Shown piece by piece: positions 25,832 through 35,332 of a stretch of 64,000 nt of DNA. Origin of the DNA: Clostridia bacterium (GTDB lineage: Bacteria; Bacillota; Clostridia; Oscillospirales; Acutalibacteraceae); the NCBI GenBank assembly GCA_017517135.1, contig JAFXAK010000022.1:1-64000 (forward strand). The letters are read 5' to 3'. Each line of letters opens with the position of its first letter. Position 1 is the first letter of the stretch. The notes below the pieces were generated by a model. That model saw nothing but the letters and a program-made list of their open reading frames with translations, was not told the origin of the DNA and ran no database searches. Made by a program: the position numbers and the translations under genes.

Positions 25832-26741
25832 GGAATATATTCTTGTTTCCGAAGAAAATGCAGGCGAAAGACTTGATAAGCTCATTGCAAATGAAATTCC
25901 CGAGCTGTCAAGAAATGCCGTGCAGAAGCTTATAAATGACTCTCTTGTTTTTGTAAATTCGGTAGCGGTCAGCAAAAGCGTCAAGCTAAAAAAGGGAGAC
26001 GAAATTGTTTTTGAAATCCCCGAGCCTGTTGAGCTTAAAGCCGAGCCGCAGAATATCCCCGTCGAAATAGTCTATGAGGATGATGACCTTCTTGTTGTAA
26101 ACAAGCCTAAGGGAATGGTGGTTCACCCGGCACCGGGTAATCTTGACGGTACTCTTGTGAATGCACTTTTGTATCATTGCAAGGGAAGACTTTCAGGTAT
26201 AAACGGTGTTATAAGACCGGGAATTGTTCACCGCATAGATAAAGACACAAGCGGCTTGCTTATTGTTGCTAAAAATGATACATCCCACGCTTTTCTTGCC
26301 GAACAGATAAAGGAGCATTCCTTTAAGAGGGAATACAGAGCAGTTGTTGTCGGCAGAATGCCGAATGAAAAGGGAACTGTTGATTTGCCCTTGGGCAGAA
26401 GCAGAAATGACAGAAAAAAACAGGCAGTAAACGGACTTAATCCGAGAAATGCCGTCACTCATTATGAGGTTTTAGAGCATTTCAACGGCTTTGATTATTG
26501 CCGTTTTTCTCTCGAAACGGGCAGAACGCACCAGATAAGAGTACACAGTGCGGCTCTCGGCAGACCTGTTGCGGGCGATACCGTTTACGGCTCACCCAAG
26601 AACACATATTCTCTTTCGGGGCAATGTCTTCATGCCGCACTAATAGGCTTTATTCACCCTGTCACAAAAGAATATATGGAATTTACAAGCGAATTACCCG
26701 ATTACTTTACGCAATTTCTGAATAAAATCAGTAAAAAATAA
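25824..26741 (+). CDS. rluD: RluA/RluD family 23S rRNA pseudouridine synthase
   Basis: Converts uridines to pseudouridine in the large-subunit rRNA. An N-terminal S4 domain (ERLDKLIANEIPELSRNAVQ) is followed by the synthase domain with the catalytic aspartate in HRIDKDTSGLL. VVNKPKGMVVHPAPG and RTHQIRVH are further family blocks. 305 residues. It overlaps lspA by 8 bases and is followed after 25 bases by the transketolase pair. Which uridines are modified (RluD-like or another RluA-family site) cannot be decided here. Confidence 0.93.
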   Translation: MAEEYILVSEENAGERLDKLIANEIPELSRNAVQKLINDSLVFVNSVAVSKSVKLKKGDEIVFEIPEPVELKAEPQNIPVEIVYEDDDLLVVNKPKGMVVHPAPGNLDGTLVNALLYHCKGRLSGINGVIRPGIVHRIDKDTSGLLIVAKNDTSHAFLAEQIKEHSFKREYRAVVVGRMPNEKGTVDLPLGRSRNDRKKQAVNGLNPRNAVTHYEVLEHFNGFDYCRFSLETGRTHQIRVHSAALGRPVAGDTVYGSPKNTYSLSGQCLHAALIGFIHPVTKEYMEFTSELPDYFTQFLNKISKK

Positions 26742-26766
26742 ATGCACTAAAAAAGGAGACTTTTGT

Positions 26767-27609
26767 ATGGAAAATGCAGAAAAAAAACAGCTTAAAAAAA
26801 TAGCCTGCAATGTCAGAAAGGGCATTATTGAAGGCACATTTAATGCTAAAAGCGGACATCCCGGCGGCTCTCTTTCAATTGCAGATGTGTTGACATATCT
26901 CTATTTCAAGGAAATGAATGTTGATCCTAAGGATCCTAAAAATGAAAAGAGAGACCGTTTTGTTCTTTCAAAGGGACATGCTGCTCCCGCTCTTTATGCC
27001 ACACTTGCTCACAAGGGCTTTTTCCCTGTTGAAGACCTTAAAACTCTTCGTAAATCCGATTCATATCTTCAGGGACATCCCAATATGAATTATGTTCCCG
27101 GTGTTGATATGAGCACAGGCTCTTTAGGTCAGGGTATCTCCGCGGCATGCGGCTTTGCTCTTGCTTCAAAAATAGAAAACGATTCCTTCAGAGTGTATAC
27201 CGTTCTCGGTGACGGTGAAATTCAGGAAGGTCAGGTATGGGAAGCAGCTATGTTTGCCGCTGCTAAAAAGCTTGACACTCTTACAGTTATTGTTGACAAT
27301 AACAATCTTCAGATAGACGGCAGCATTGAAGAGGTAAACTCTCCCTATCCCATTCCCGAAAAATTTGCTTCCTTCGGCTTCAATGTAATTGAAATCAACG
27401 GTCATTGCTTTGATGAAATAGAAGCCGCTTTCAATCAGGCAAAGGCTTGTAAGGGTAAGCCTACAGCAATTGTTATGACAACCGTAAAGGGTAAAGGCGT
27501 TTCATTTATGGAAAATCAGGTAAGCTGGCACGGCTCTGCTCCCAACAAAGAGCAGTATGATATTGCTATGGCTGAGCTTGACAATGCTCTCAAAGAGCTT
27601 GAAGCATAA
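26767..27609 (+). CDS. Transketolase, N-terminal (TPP-binding) subunit
   Basis: Half of a split transketolase, which moves a two-carbon ketol unit between sugar phosphates in the pentose phosphate pathway. SGHPGGSLSIAD, LSKGHAAPALYA and the TPP/Mg motif GDGEIQEGQVWEA ending in DNNNLQIDG are all present. 280 residues, without the pyrimidine-binding domain, which the next gene supplies. The promoter is not obvious, so it may be read from the lspA-rluD transcript. A divergent homologue is encoded at 42218. This copy is more likely to be the housekeeping enzyme because the other lies in a dedicated operon (inference). Confidence 0.93.
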   Translation: MENAEKKQLKKIACNVRKGIIEGTFNAKSGHPGGSLSIADVLTYLYFKEMNVDPKDPKNEKRDRFVLSKGHAAPALYATLAHKGFFPVEDLKTLRKSDSYLQGHPNMNYVPGVDMSTGSLGQGISAACGFALASKIENDSFRVYTVLGDGEIQEGQVWEAAMFAAAKKLDTLTVIVDNNNLQIDGSIEEVNSPYPIPEKFASFGFNVIEINGHCFDEIEAAFNQAKACKGKPTAIVMTTVKGKGVSFMENQVSWHGSAPNKEQYDIAMAELDNALKELEA

Positions 27610-27626
27610 TAAGGGAGGAAATAATA

Positions 27627-28574
27627 ATGGCAGATATAATTAAAACCGCTACCAGAGATGCTTACGGTAAAGCATTGGTAGAATTAGGCGAAAAGAATGA
27701 TAAGGTTATTGTTTTTGATGCTGACCTTGCAGCTGCAACAAAAACAGGTATGTTCAAAAAGGCATTTCCCGACCGTTTTTATGACACAGGTATTGCAGAG
27801 GGCAATATGATGGGTGTTGCAGCAGGTCTTGCAACCTGCGGCTATACTGTTTTTGCAAGCTCCTTTGCTATGTTTGCAGCAGGCAGAGCCTTTGAACAGA
27901 TAAGAAACACAATCGGTTATCCCCATATAAATGTAAAAATCGGTGCAACACATGCAGGTATTTCCGTCGGTGAGGACGGAGCAAGCCATCAGTGCTGTGA
28001 GGATATCGCATTGATGCGTACAATCCCCGGTATGACAATAATCAACCCCGCAGACGATGTTGAAGCAAGACTTGCAGTTCTCGCTGCCGCTGAAATGCAG
28101 GGCCCCGTATATATGCGATTCGGCAGACTTGCAGTACCGCGTGTGTTTGATGAAAATTATAAATTTGAAATCGGCAAGGGAACATATCTTGCAAAGGGAA
28201 GCGATGTAACAATTGTTGCAACAGGTCTGATGGTTGAAAGAGCCATTGCCGCTGTTGAGCTTCTCAAGGCAGAGGGCATCAATGCATCTCTTATCAATAT
28301 GGCAACAATCAAGCCCATTGACAAGGATATTCTTCTTGATGCCGCAAAAACAACAGGCTGTATTGTTACGGCAGAAGAGCACAGCGTTATCGGAGGTCTC
28401 GGTAGTGCAGTTGCTGAAGCACTCGCAGAAACCTATCCCGTACCCGTTCTTCGTGTCGGTGTTGAAGATACCTTCGGTAAGTCAGGTCCTGCTCTTGAGC
28501 TTCTTGAAATCTTCGGACTTAATGCAGCTAATATTGTTGAAAAAGCTAAAAAGGCAATCGCTTTGAAAAAATAA
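27627..28574 (+). CDS. Transketolase, C-terminal subunit
   Basis: Supplies the pyrimidine-binding and C-terminal domains of the split transketolase. [33 protein letters not shown] (with the TPP-activating Glu), [16 protein letters not shown] and [15 protein letters not shown] are typical. 315 residues. GGGAGG precedes the start, 17 bases after the N subunit. The two proteins should form an alpha2beta2 enzyme. rhaA follows 19 bases downstream, so sugar catabolism and carbon rearrangement may share a transcript. Confidence 0.93.
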   Translation: MADIIKTATRDAYGKALVELGEKNDKVIVFDADLAAATKTGMFKKAFPDRFYDTGIAEGNMMGVAAGLATCGYTVFASSFAMFAAGRAFEQIRNTIGYPHINVKIGATHAGISVGEDGASHQCCEDIALMRTIPGMTIINPADDVEARLAVLAAAEMQGPVYMRFGRLAVPRVFDENYKFEIGKGTYLAKGSDVTIVATGLMVERAIAAVELLKAEGINASLINMATIKPIDKDILLDAAKTTGCIVTAEEHSVIGGLGSAVAEALAETYPVPVLRVGVEDTFGKSGPALELLEIFGLNAANIVEKAKKAIALKK

Positions 28575-28593
28575 AATCCGGAGGAAATATTTT

Positions 28594-29844
28594 ATGTCTT
28601 CTGAAATGTATAATAACGCAAAGGCTTTATATAAGACCATTGGTATAGATACCGATGAAGTATTGAAAAAGCTCGGAAATGTATCAATTTCAATGCATTG
28701 CTGGCAGGGTGACGATGTAGGCGGCTTTGAGAGCAATGAAGCTCTTTCGGGCGGAATTCAGGCAACGGGTAATTATCCCGGCAAGGCTTCAACTCCCGAG
28801 GAGCTTATGAGCGATATTGATAAGGTGCTTTCTCTCGTTCCCGGTAAGCACCGCATTAATCTGCATGCAAGCTATGCTTTTTATGACGGAGAAAAGGTAA
28901 GCCGTGATAAGCTTGAGCCTCAGCATTTTGATAAATGGATTGAATTTGCAAAGGAAAGAGATTTAGGTCTTGATATAAACCCCACCCTCTTTTCACATCC
29001 TTTAGCTTCTGACGGTCTGACACTTTCTCATCCTGATGAGAATATCCGCCGCTTCTGGATAGAGCATTGCAAGGCAATAAGAAAAATCGGTGCATATATA
29101 GGTGAAAAGCTCGGCAAAACCTGTCTTAACAACATATGGATTCCCGACGGATACAAGGAAAATCCTGCTGACAGACTTTCTCCGAGAGCGCGTCTTAAAG
29201 CCTCTCTCGATGAAATATTCAGCGTAGAATACGATAAGAAGTATCTTGTTGACAGCGTTGAATCCAAGGTTTTCGGTATCGGTGTTGAATCATATACCGT
29301 AGGTTCACACGAATTTTATATGAATTATGCCGCAAAGAACGGTTGTATGTGTCTGCTTGATAACGGACACTATCATCCCACCGAAAGTGTTGCAGATAAA
29401 ATTCCCTCAATGCTTCTTTTCTCTGATAAGGTTGCTTTGCATGTAACAAGAGGTGTCCGTTGGGACAGCGACCATGTTGTTGCTTTCAACGATGAATTGC
29501 AGGATATTGCAAGAGAAATAGTCCGCTGTGACGCTCTTGACAGAGTTCTTATCGGTCTTGACTATTTCGATGCAAGTATTAACCGTATTGCCGCGTGGGT
29601 TATCGGTATGAGAAATATGCAAAAAGCCTTGCTTGCCGCTATGCTTGTTCCTCATACACAACTGGCTGAGTTACAGAATAAAGGTGATTTCACCGCTATG
29701 TTTGCTCTGAGTGAGGAATACAAAAATTATCCTATGAGTGTTGTGTGGGATTATTTCTGTGAAATAAACGGTGTTCCTGTAAGGGAAGCTTGGCTTGACG
29801 AAGTCAGAAAATACGAAAAAGAAGTTCTTAATGAAAGGAAATGA
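28594..29844 (+). CDS. rhaA: L-rhamnose isomerase
   Basis: Interconverts L-rhamnose and L-rhamnulose in the cytoplasm with divalent metal. The N-terminal [17 protein letters not shown] is diagnostic. The metal and substrate region includes [40 protein letters not shown] and DNGHYHPTE. 416 residues, like the E. coli enzyme. GGAGG precedes the ATG. The aldolase gene follows, but no rhamnulokinase or rhamnose regulator is in the window, so phosphorylation must be encoded elsewhere or done by another kinase. Confidence 0.97.
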   Translation: MSSEMYNNAKALYKTIGIDTDEVLKKLGNVSISMHCWQGDDVGGFESNEALSGGIQATGNYPGKASTPEELMSDIDKVLSLVPGKHRINLHASYAFYDGEKVSRDKLEPQHFDKWIEFAKERDLGLDINPTLFSHPLASDGLTLSHPDENIRRFWIEHCKAIRKIGAYIGEKLGKTCLNNIWIPDGYKENPADRLSPRARLKASLDEIFSVEYDKKYLVDSVESKVFGIGVESYTVGSHEFYMNYAAKNGCMCLLDNGHYHPTESVADKIPSMLLFSDKVALHVTRGVRWDSDHVVAFNDELQDIAREIVRCDALDRVLIGLDYFDASINRIAAWVIGMRNMQKALLAAMLVPHTQLAELQNKGDFTAMFALSEEYKNYPMSVVWDYFCEINGVPVREAWLDEVRKYEKEVLNERK

Positions 29845-29851
29845 CAGTAAA

Positions 29852-30673
29852 ATGAAATCTCCTCTTGAATTAAGAGTAATGCAGGAATTTATTGAAACCT
29901 GCACAATATCGTGGCAAAAGGGCTGGAACGAAAGAAACGGCGGCAATATGTCCTACAGAATGAAGGACGAGGAGGTTGACGCGGTAAAGCAGTTTTTCAG
30001 CTTTGATAAGCCCTTTGTGAAAATAGGCTTGAAGGTCCAAAATCTTGCAGGCGAGTTTTTTATAGTAACGGGAAGCGGAAAGTGCTATAAGAATGTTGCA
30101 AAATATCCCGAGGACAATATCTGTATAGCTCAGATAGACGAAACGGGTGAAAGCTACAGAATTGTGTGGGGACTTGTAAACGGCGGTAAGCCCACAAGTG
30201 AATTTTCCACACATCTTCTCAACCATTCTGTAAAAAAGGAAGCAACTGACGGTAAGTTCAGACTTATAATGCATGCACACCCCGTAAATACAGTTGCTCT
30301 TACATTTATTCTGCCCCTTGATTCCAAGGTATTTTCAAGAGAGCTTTGGGAAATGATGCCCGAATGTGCATTTGTTTTCCCCGAAGGTCTCGGAGTGTTA
30401 CCCTGGATGCTCTGCGGAGGAACAGAGATAGCATATGCTACAGGTGAGCTTATCAGAAGATTCAATACGGTAATCTGGGCTCATCACGGTGTATTCACAA
30501 GCGGTCCCGATTTTGACGAAGCCTTCGGCATAATGGAAACAGTTGAAAAGGCTGCCGAGATGCTTGTAAAGGTAATTTCCTGCGGAGGAAAGCGTCAGAC
30601 AATGAAAAAAGAGCAGATTCTTGCACTTTCTGAAAATTACGATGTCAATATTGACAAAACTTTGCTTGAATAA
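29852..30673 (+). CDS. rhaD: Rhamnulose-1-phosphate aldolase
   Basis: A zinc-dependent class II aldolase that splits L-rhamnulose 1-phosphate into DHAP and L-lactaldehyde. The RhaD-specific text includes GWNERNGGNMSYR, FIVTGSGKCYKNV, HAHPVNTVALTF and WAHHGVFTSGPDFDEAFG, covering the zinc histidines. Starting at 29852 gives 273 residues, the E. coli length. In-frame ATGs at 29831 and earlier lie inside rhaA. The ribosome binding site AAAGGA overlaps the rhaA stop. The operon seems to end here, and a new promoter lies at 30704. Confidence 0.96.
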   Translation: MKSPLELRVMQEFIETCTISWQKGWNERNGGNMSYRMKDEEVDAVKQFFSFDKPFVKIGLKVQNLAGEFFIVTGSGKCYKNVAKYPEDNICIAQIDETGESYRIVWGLVNGGKPTSEFSTHLLNHSVKKEATDGKFRLIMHAHPVNTVALTFILPLDSKVFSRELWEMMPECAFVFPEGLGVLPWMLCGGTEIAYATGELIRRFNTVIWAHHGVFTSGPDFDEAFGIMETVEKAAEMLVKVISCGGKRQTMKKEQILALSENYDVNIDKTLLE

Positions 30674-30703
30674 TACACATTTTTCACAAAAAATAAATTT
30701 CTC

Positions 30704-30732
30704 TTGTAATATACGACTTATTATGTTAAAAT
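30704..30732 (+). promoter_or_regulatory. Promoter of the zinc-ribbon gene
   Basis: TTGTAA (30704-30709), a 17-base spacer and TAAAAT (30727-30732), about 38 bases before the ATG at 30770. Confidence 0.65.
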
Positions 30733-30769
30733 AAGATAGTATTATTTTGCATAGGATTGGTGATTTTTT

Positions 30770-31588
30770 ATGGCTAATTGCCCCAAGTGTAATTATAAAC
30801 TCCGTTTAAGAGATTGGCGGCCCGAATGCCCTAAGTGCGGTGTTAATGTTGTTTACTACGGTATTGAAGATTCTCTTCGTGCGGAAGCTGATGCTGCAGA
30901 GCTTGAGCACGCAAAATCTCAGCCTAAGTTTGACCGCCTGAAGGCTTCTGTCTACGGTCATCCTCTTTCAATCGTAAAATTAGTTGTCGGTTTGCTTCCT
31001 ATTGTTGCAACACTGCTTCCTATGGGAACGCTTTCATATGTTCTTCCGTACGGTGCACATGAAACAGGGGTAAACATTGTTTCTATTGTAACATACATAA
31101 TCGATAACGGTCTTGATGTCAATCTGCTGTTAAGCCTTTTCGGCAGTAAGCTTATCGGAACTGCAATGATATGTTGGGCAGTTGCTGTTGTAGGACTTGT
31201 GCTTGCAGTTGTTATCGCTCTTGTCGGTGATATTCTCAACATTCTTTCCTGTTCACCCAAGGGCTTCCCCAGAAACATCACAATGGCTTCTCTCGGTATG
31301 TTTTTTGCAACAGCTGCTCAGGTAGCATTTGCTGTTATGGTAAATCAGCTCAATGCAAATCTTCCCGGTATATTCACAGGCTCCGTAAACTACATTGCTT
31401 ATATTGTAATGATGCTTGTTTTCGTTGCAATCATTGTGCTCAATGTTGTTTATAAGAAGATGAATATCCCCGTAAAATATAAGGATGTATCAGAGTTCCT
31501 TCTTCCTTACAATGAGCGTCCTTCAACTCTTGCAAAGCTTGCTGCACAGCAGTCTGCAGAAGCAAACACCGCAAACGGCGAAGCTTAA
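30770..31588 (+). CDS. Zinc-ribbon membrane protein, paralogue of the 110-892 gene
   Basis: Function unknown. The first 30 residues form a zinc ribbon with two CPxC pairs (CPKC, CPKC) around the conserved YKLRLRD. A charged linker and about five membrane helices follow. It shares the ribbon text and the linker-to-first-helix arrangement with the minus-strand gene at the window start (both have CPxCxYKLRL and a helix ending in LLP or VLP plus a loop with LPY). 272 residues. The C-terminal tail is Ala-rich and polar. The ribosome binding site is weak. It has its own promoter and terminator. Confidence 0.75.
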   Translation: MANCPKCNYKLRLRDWRPECPKCGVNVVYYGIEDSLRAEADAAELEHAKSQPKFDRLKASVYGHPLSIVKLVVGLLPIVATLLPMGTLSYVLPYGAHETGVNIVSIVTYIIDNGLDVNLLLSLFGSKLIGTAMICWAVAVVGLVLAVVIALVGDILNILSCSPKGFPRNITMASLGMFFATAAQVAFAVMVNQLNANLPGIFTGSVNYIAYIVMMLVFVAIIVLNVVYKKMNIPVKYKDVSEFLLPYNERPSTLAKLAAQQSAEANTANGEA

Positions 31589-31600
31589 TAGTTAAAGAAT

Positions 31601-31632
31601 AAAGAGGCTGTATTTTGCAGCCTCTTTTTTTT
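31601..31632 (+). terminator. Intrinsic terminator abutting the rlmA start
   Basis: AAAGAGGCTG (31601-31610) pairs with CAGCCTCTTT (31618-31627) over a 7-base loop, followed by more Ts. It ends only 13 bases before the rlmA ATG, leaving no space for a promoter between them. Confidence 0.88.
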
Positions 31633-31645
31633 CGGAGAAAAAAAT

Positions 31646-32443
31646 ATGTTATTATGTCCTGTTTGCAATGCTCCTCTGGAGCGTGTTGATAATTCATATA
31701 AATGTCAGTCCTCTCACAGCTTTGATATATCAAAAGAAGGCTATGTCAATCTTCTGACCTCCTCAAAGGCGGGAGACAAAACAGGTGACAATAAGGATAT
31801 GGCGAAAAACCGCCGTAAGGTATTGTCTGCCGGCTACTATGAGCTTTTGGCTTGCGGACTTGTTGAAAAAATAAAAAGTCTGTATACAAACGGTGAGCTG
31901 CTTGATATCTGCTGCGGGGAGGGATATTATTCTGCTTTTGCAGCCGAAAAACTGCCGGGGATTAATGTGTACGGCTTTGACCTTTCAAAGGAAATGATCC
32001 GTCTTGCGGCAAAAAGAAAAAGCAGGGCGCAGTTTTTTGTTGCAAATATGAAGAAAATTCCCTTTGCAGACGAAAGCTTTGATGTTGTTCTTCATCTGTT
32101 TGCGCCGTTCAATTCTGCCGAATTTGCCAGAGTGCTTAAAAAAGACGGTATGCTTATAAGCGTTGTGTCGGGCGAAAGACATTTATTCGGATTAAAAGAG
32201 GTGCTTTATGACAATCCTTATATTAACGATGAAGCACCGCCCGATGCCCCCGATTTTGTTCTGAGTGAAAAAATAAAGCTGTGCGGAAAAATAAATATTG
32301 ACTCTGCGGAAGATATTTTGTCTTTATTGAAAATGACTCCGTATTATTATCACACCCCGTCTTCGGGGCTTGAACGAATTGAAAAATACAGCTCTCTTGA
32401 AACCGAAACAGAGTTTGTTCTGTTTGTTTACCGGAAAAAGTAA
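31646..32443 (+). CDS. rlmA: RlmA-type 23S rRNA guanine-N1-methyltransferase
   Basis: RlmA enzymes methylate G745 or G748 in helix 35 of 23S rRNA. The protein opens with the zinc-binding segment CPVCNAPL ... SHSFDISKEGYVNLL that marks the family. The Rossmann domain follows with the SAM motif LLDICCGEGYYS, and FADESFDVVLHLFAP. 265 residues. In some Gram-positives the RlmA(II) type affects tylosin sensitivity, but whether this one targets G745 or G748 cannot be read here. It starts just after a terminator hairpin, so expression may depend on readthrough. The alpha-galactosidase gene follows after 27 bases. Confidence 0.85.
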   Translation: MLLCPVCNAPLERVDNSYKCQSSHSFDISKEGYVNLLTSSKAGDKTGDNKDMAKNRRKVLSAGYYELLACGLVEKIKSLYTNGELLDICCGEGYYSAFAAEKLPGINVYGFDLSKEMIRLAAKRKSRAQFFVANMKKIPFADESFDVVLHLFAPFNSAEFARVLKKDGMLISVVSGERHLFGLKEVLYDNPYINDEAPPDAPDFVLSEKIKLCGKINIDSAEDILSLLKMTPYYYHTPSSGLERIEKYSSLETETEFVLFVYRKK

Positions 32444-32470
32444 TAAAATATCCGAAAGGAATGAAAATAT

Positions 32471-34651
32471 ATGCCCATTATTTTTGACAGCGAAAAAAAG
32501 ATTTTCAAGCTTGATACCCTTAATTCAAGCTACATTTTCAAAATTTACAGAGAAAATTATCTTGTTCATTTGTATTACGGAGCAAAAATCCCCGATTATA
32601 ATCTGACTGATTTTGAAAAGAGAAATATGTATGCATCCTTCAGTCCGTCAAACTGTAATATGACAGACTGCGATTTCTCCGCGGATACCTATCCCTTTGA
32701 AATAGGCTGTAACGGAGCAGGAGATATGCGTATTTCCGCTTTGCAGATAAGAGGCTCAAGCGGCTGTGCCGCAACAGATGTGAGATATGTTTCTCATAAG
32801 ATTTATTCAGGTAAGAGAGCACTTGAGGGGCTTCCCGCACTTTATGCAAATACCGATGACGAATGTACAACCCTTGAGGTTGAAACACTCGATAAGGTAA
32901 CAGGGGCTAAGGTAACACTTATCTATACTGTTTTTGAAAAGCTTTCAGCAATGACTCGTTCATTGGTTATCGAAAACACATCCGATAAGTCTTTTGAAAT
33001 TGAAAGAGCATTAAGCTTTTCACTCGATTTACCCACAAAGGATTTTGAGCTTTATACTCTTTACGGCAGACACAACAAGGAAAGAGTTGTTGAAAAGAGA
33101 CCTCTTGCCCACGGTCTTCAGGGAATTCACAGTAAACGCGGCTCGTCTTCTCATCAGCACAATCCCTTTATGGCATTGCTGAAGCTTGACGGCGGTGAAG
33201 AACACGGAGATGCATACGGCTTCAATCTTGTTTACAGCTGTAACTTTACTTCACAGGTAGAGGTTGACTATAACTGCTCCTCGCGTGTCACAATGGGCAT
33301 AAATCCCGATGATTTCGGTTGGACTCTTGCTCCCTCTGAAAAGTTCTATACTCCCGAGGCAGTTCTTGTTTACTCCGACGAAGGCCTTGGCGGTATGAGC
33401 CGTACCTTCCATAAGCTTTATAACACAAATCTTGTCAGAGGTCCCTGGAAAAACAAAAAGAGACCTTTGCTTATCAATAACTGGGAAGGCACATATTTTG
33501 ATTTCACAGACGATAAGCTTTTTGATATCGCTAAATGGGCAAAGAGTGTTGGCATAGAAATGCTTGTTATGGATGACGGCTGGTTCGGTGTTCGTAACTG
33601 CGATAACTGCTCATTGGGTGACTGGTATGTCAATGAAAACAAGCTCAAGGGCGGTCTTTCCAAGCTTATTGAAAGAATCAAGGGCTTGGGACTTAAATTC
33701 GGTATCTGGTACGAGCCTGAAATGATTTCTCCCGATTCAGACCTTTACAGAGCACATCCCGATTGGTGCATACATGTTGAGGGCAGAGAAAGGTCTATCG
33801 GCAGACAGCAGTATGTGCTTGATATGACAAGAGCTGATGTCAGAGACAATATATTCAATCAGATGAGTGAGGTTTTCGCCAACAACGATATAGACTATAT
33901 CAAGTGGGACTTCAACCGTAACATTTCCGAAGCAGGTTCAGCTATATTGCCTCCCGAAAAGCAGAAGGAATTTTTCCACAGATATATCCTCGGCACATAC
34001 GAGCTTATGGACAGATTTGTAAAGGCATTCCCGCATCTTCTGTTTGAAAACTGCTCGGGCGGCGGCGGAAGATACGATCCCGGTATGATGTACTTCTCAC
34101 CCCAGATATGGTGCTCTGATAATACTGATGCTCTTGAAAGACTTGATATTCAGTTCGGTTCTTCTCTTTGTTATCCCGCATCTGTTCAGGGTGCACATGT
34201 ATCAGCAAGCCGCAGAACAAGCTATGAAACAAAGCGCAATGTTGCAATGTGGGGCAGCTTCGGCTATGAGCTTGATCCCGCAAAGCTTGACGATGAGACA
34301 AATGAAATCGTAAAGCAGCAGGTTGCTGATTATCATAAGTATTATGATCTTATTCATTACGGTGAGCTTTACAGACTTATTTCTCCCCACAACGATCCTT
34401 ATAAGTGTGCCTGGGAATTTGTAAGCGAGGATAAAACACAGGCAATGCTAACGGTTGTTTTCAGACATTATATTGAAAAAGGCAATTTCTTTATAAAGCT
34501 CCGCGGACTTTGTGCAGATAAGTATTATAAGTGCGAAGAAACCGAGCAGATTTATTCAGGCGCACTTCTTATGAAGGCAGGACTTAATCTGAATGACTAT
34601 GATGATTATGACGGTGAAAGCTATGCACTTCATTTCAGCGAAGTAAAATAA
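32471..34651 (+). CDS. Alpha-galactosidase, GH36
   Basis: Releases alpha-1,6-galactose from raffinose-family sugars and galactomannan fragments by a retaining mechanism. 726 residues with the full bacterial GH36 layout: N-terminal beta-sandwich, (beta/alpha)8 barrel and C-terminal domain. The catalytic nucleophile is D480 in YIKWDFNR and the acid/base is D550 in WCSDNTDA. NWEGTYFDF, MDDGWFG and WYEPEMI are conserved barrel motifs. No signal peptide, so it is intracellular. AAAGGA lies about 12 bases before the ATG. It is last in the rlmA unit and ends at a bidirectional terminator. Confidence 0.96.
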   Translation: MPIIFDSEKKIFKLDTLNSSYIFKIYRENYLVHLYYGAKIPDYNLTDFEKRNMYASFSPSNCNMTDCDFSADTYPFEIGCNGAGDMRISALQIRGSSGCAATDVRYVSHKIYSGKRALEGLPALYANTDDECTTLEVETLDKVTGAKVTLIYTVFEKLSAMTRSLVIENTSDKSFEIERALSFSLDLPTKDFELYTLYGRHNKERVVEKRPLAHGLQGIHSKRGSSSHQHNPFMALLKLDGGEEHGDAYGFNLVYSCNFTSQVEVDYNCSSRVTMGINPDDFGWTLAPSEKFYTPEAVLVYSDEGLGGMSRTFHKLYNTNLVRGPWKNKKRPLLINNWEGTYFDFTDDKLFDIAKWAKSVGIEMLVMDDGWFGVRNCDNCSLGDWYVNENKLKGGLSKLIERIKGLGLKFGIWYEPEMISPDSDLYRAHPDWCIHVEGRERSIGRQQYVLDMTRADVRDNIFNQMSEVFANNDIDYIKWDFNRNISEAGSAILPPEKQKEFFHRYILGTYELMDRFVKAFPHLLFENCSGGGGRYDPGMMYFSPQIWCSDNTDALERLDIQFGSSLCYPASVQGAHVSASRRTSYETKRNVAMWGSFGYELDPAKLDDETNEIVKQQVADYHKYYDLIHYGELYRLISPHNDPYKCAWEFVSEDKTQAMLTVVFRHYIEKGNFFIKLRGLCADKYYKCEETEQIYSGALLMKAGLNLNDYDDYDGESYALHFSEVK

Positions 34652-34664
34652 GAATTAACAAACA

Positions 34665-34700
34665 AAAAAACTTTCCTCTCAAATCTGAGGAAAGTTTTTT
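34665..34700. terminator. Bidirectional terminator between the GH36 and TetR genes
   Basis: AAAAAACTTTCCTC (34665-34678) pairs perfectly with GAGGAAAGTTTTTT (34687-34700), giving a T-tract in both directions. It serves the converging GH36 and TetR genes. Confidence 0.92.
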
Positions 34701-34710
34701 GATGTAAAGT

Positions 34711-35313
34711 TTATTTTTCTGTTGAAAGGTTTTTTATTTCATCCGGTCTGTTTGACATATAAAATTCTGTAATATATTTAGCACATTCTTCGGCGGAGAT
34801 ATCAAGCTTTCCGCTAAGCCAATGGAATATTACCGATTTTAATGCTCCGAGAGTGTAAATAATGTATGTTCTGGCTTTTGATAAGCTTTCGGGCGGGAAT
34901 ATTTCAACCACCTGAGAAGCAAATTTTTCCTCCAGACAGGCAATTATTCTGTTTACAAACTTTTCGGCTTCATTGGATAAAAGGAAAGACGAGTATTCTT
35001 TCTTGTGCGAATCAAGATAGTTCATTGCAAGGGTAAAAGCAAGCGTAGGATCTGCAATAATATTTTCTATTCCTATTTTTGTGATAGCATAGTCTATTGA
35101 TTCGATAATGCTTGTCTGCAATGAGGAATAGAGGTCATAAATATCAAAGTAGTGAGCATAAAATGTTCCGCGTGAAATGCCTGCTTTTTCAACCACATCC
35201 GTAACCGTTATTTTGCTGAGCTCTTTTTCGGCAAGCAGCTGTGTGAAAGCGTATTTTATCAGAGTTTTGGAACGCAGAGCATTTTTGTGCTCTGATTTTT
35301 TTTCAGATGCCAT
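34711..35313 (-). CDS. TetR family transcriptional regulator
   Basis: A 200-residue one-domain repressor. The N-terminal helix-turn-helix reads FTQLLAEKELSKITVTDVVE, then AGISRGTFYAHYFDIYDL, a textbook TetR DNA-binding segment. The ligand domain is helical and unassigned. It is the last gene of the minus-strand operon with the aminotransferase and the tandem aldolase, so it probably regulates that operon. It might also act on the five-gene operon at 40168, which has a palindromic site near its promoter. That link is inference. Confidence 0.9.
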   Translation of the reverse strand: MASEKKSEHKNALRSKTLIKYAFTQLLAEKELSKITVTDVVEKAGISRGTFYAHYFDIYDLYSSLQTSIIESIDYAITKIGIENIIADPTLAFTLAMNYLDSHKKEYSSFLLSNEAEKFVNRIIACLEEKFASQVVEIFPPESLSKARTYIIYTLGALKSVIFHWLSGKLDISAEECAKYITEFYMSNRPDEIKNLSTEK

Positions 35314-35332
35314 CAGAAACTATCCCCTGAAA

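Noticed and set aside
27684-28382. A 232-codon open frame antisense to the transketolase C subunit
   Set aside because: It lies wholly opposite a strongly conserved enzyme gene, is Cys-rich in a way produced by reverse-reading, and has no ribosome binding site or family signature.
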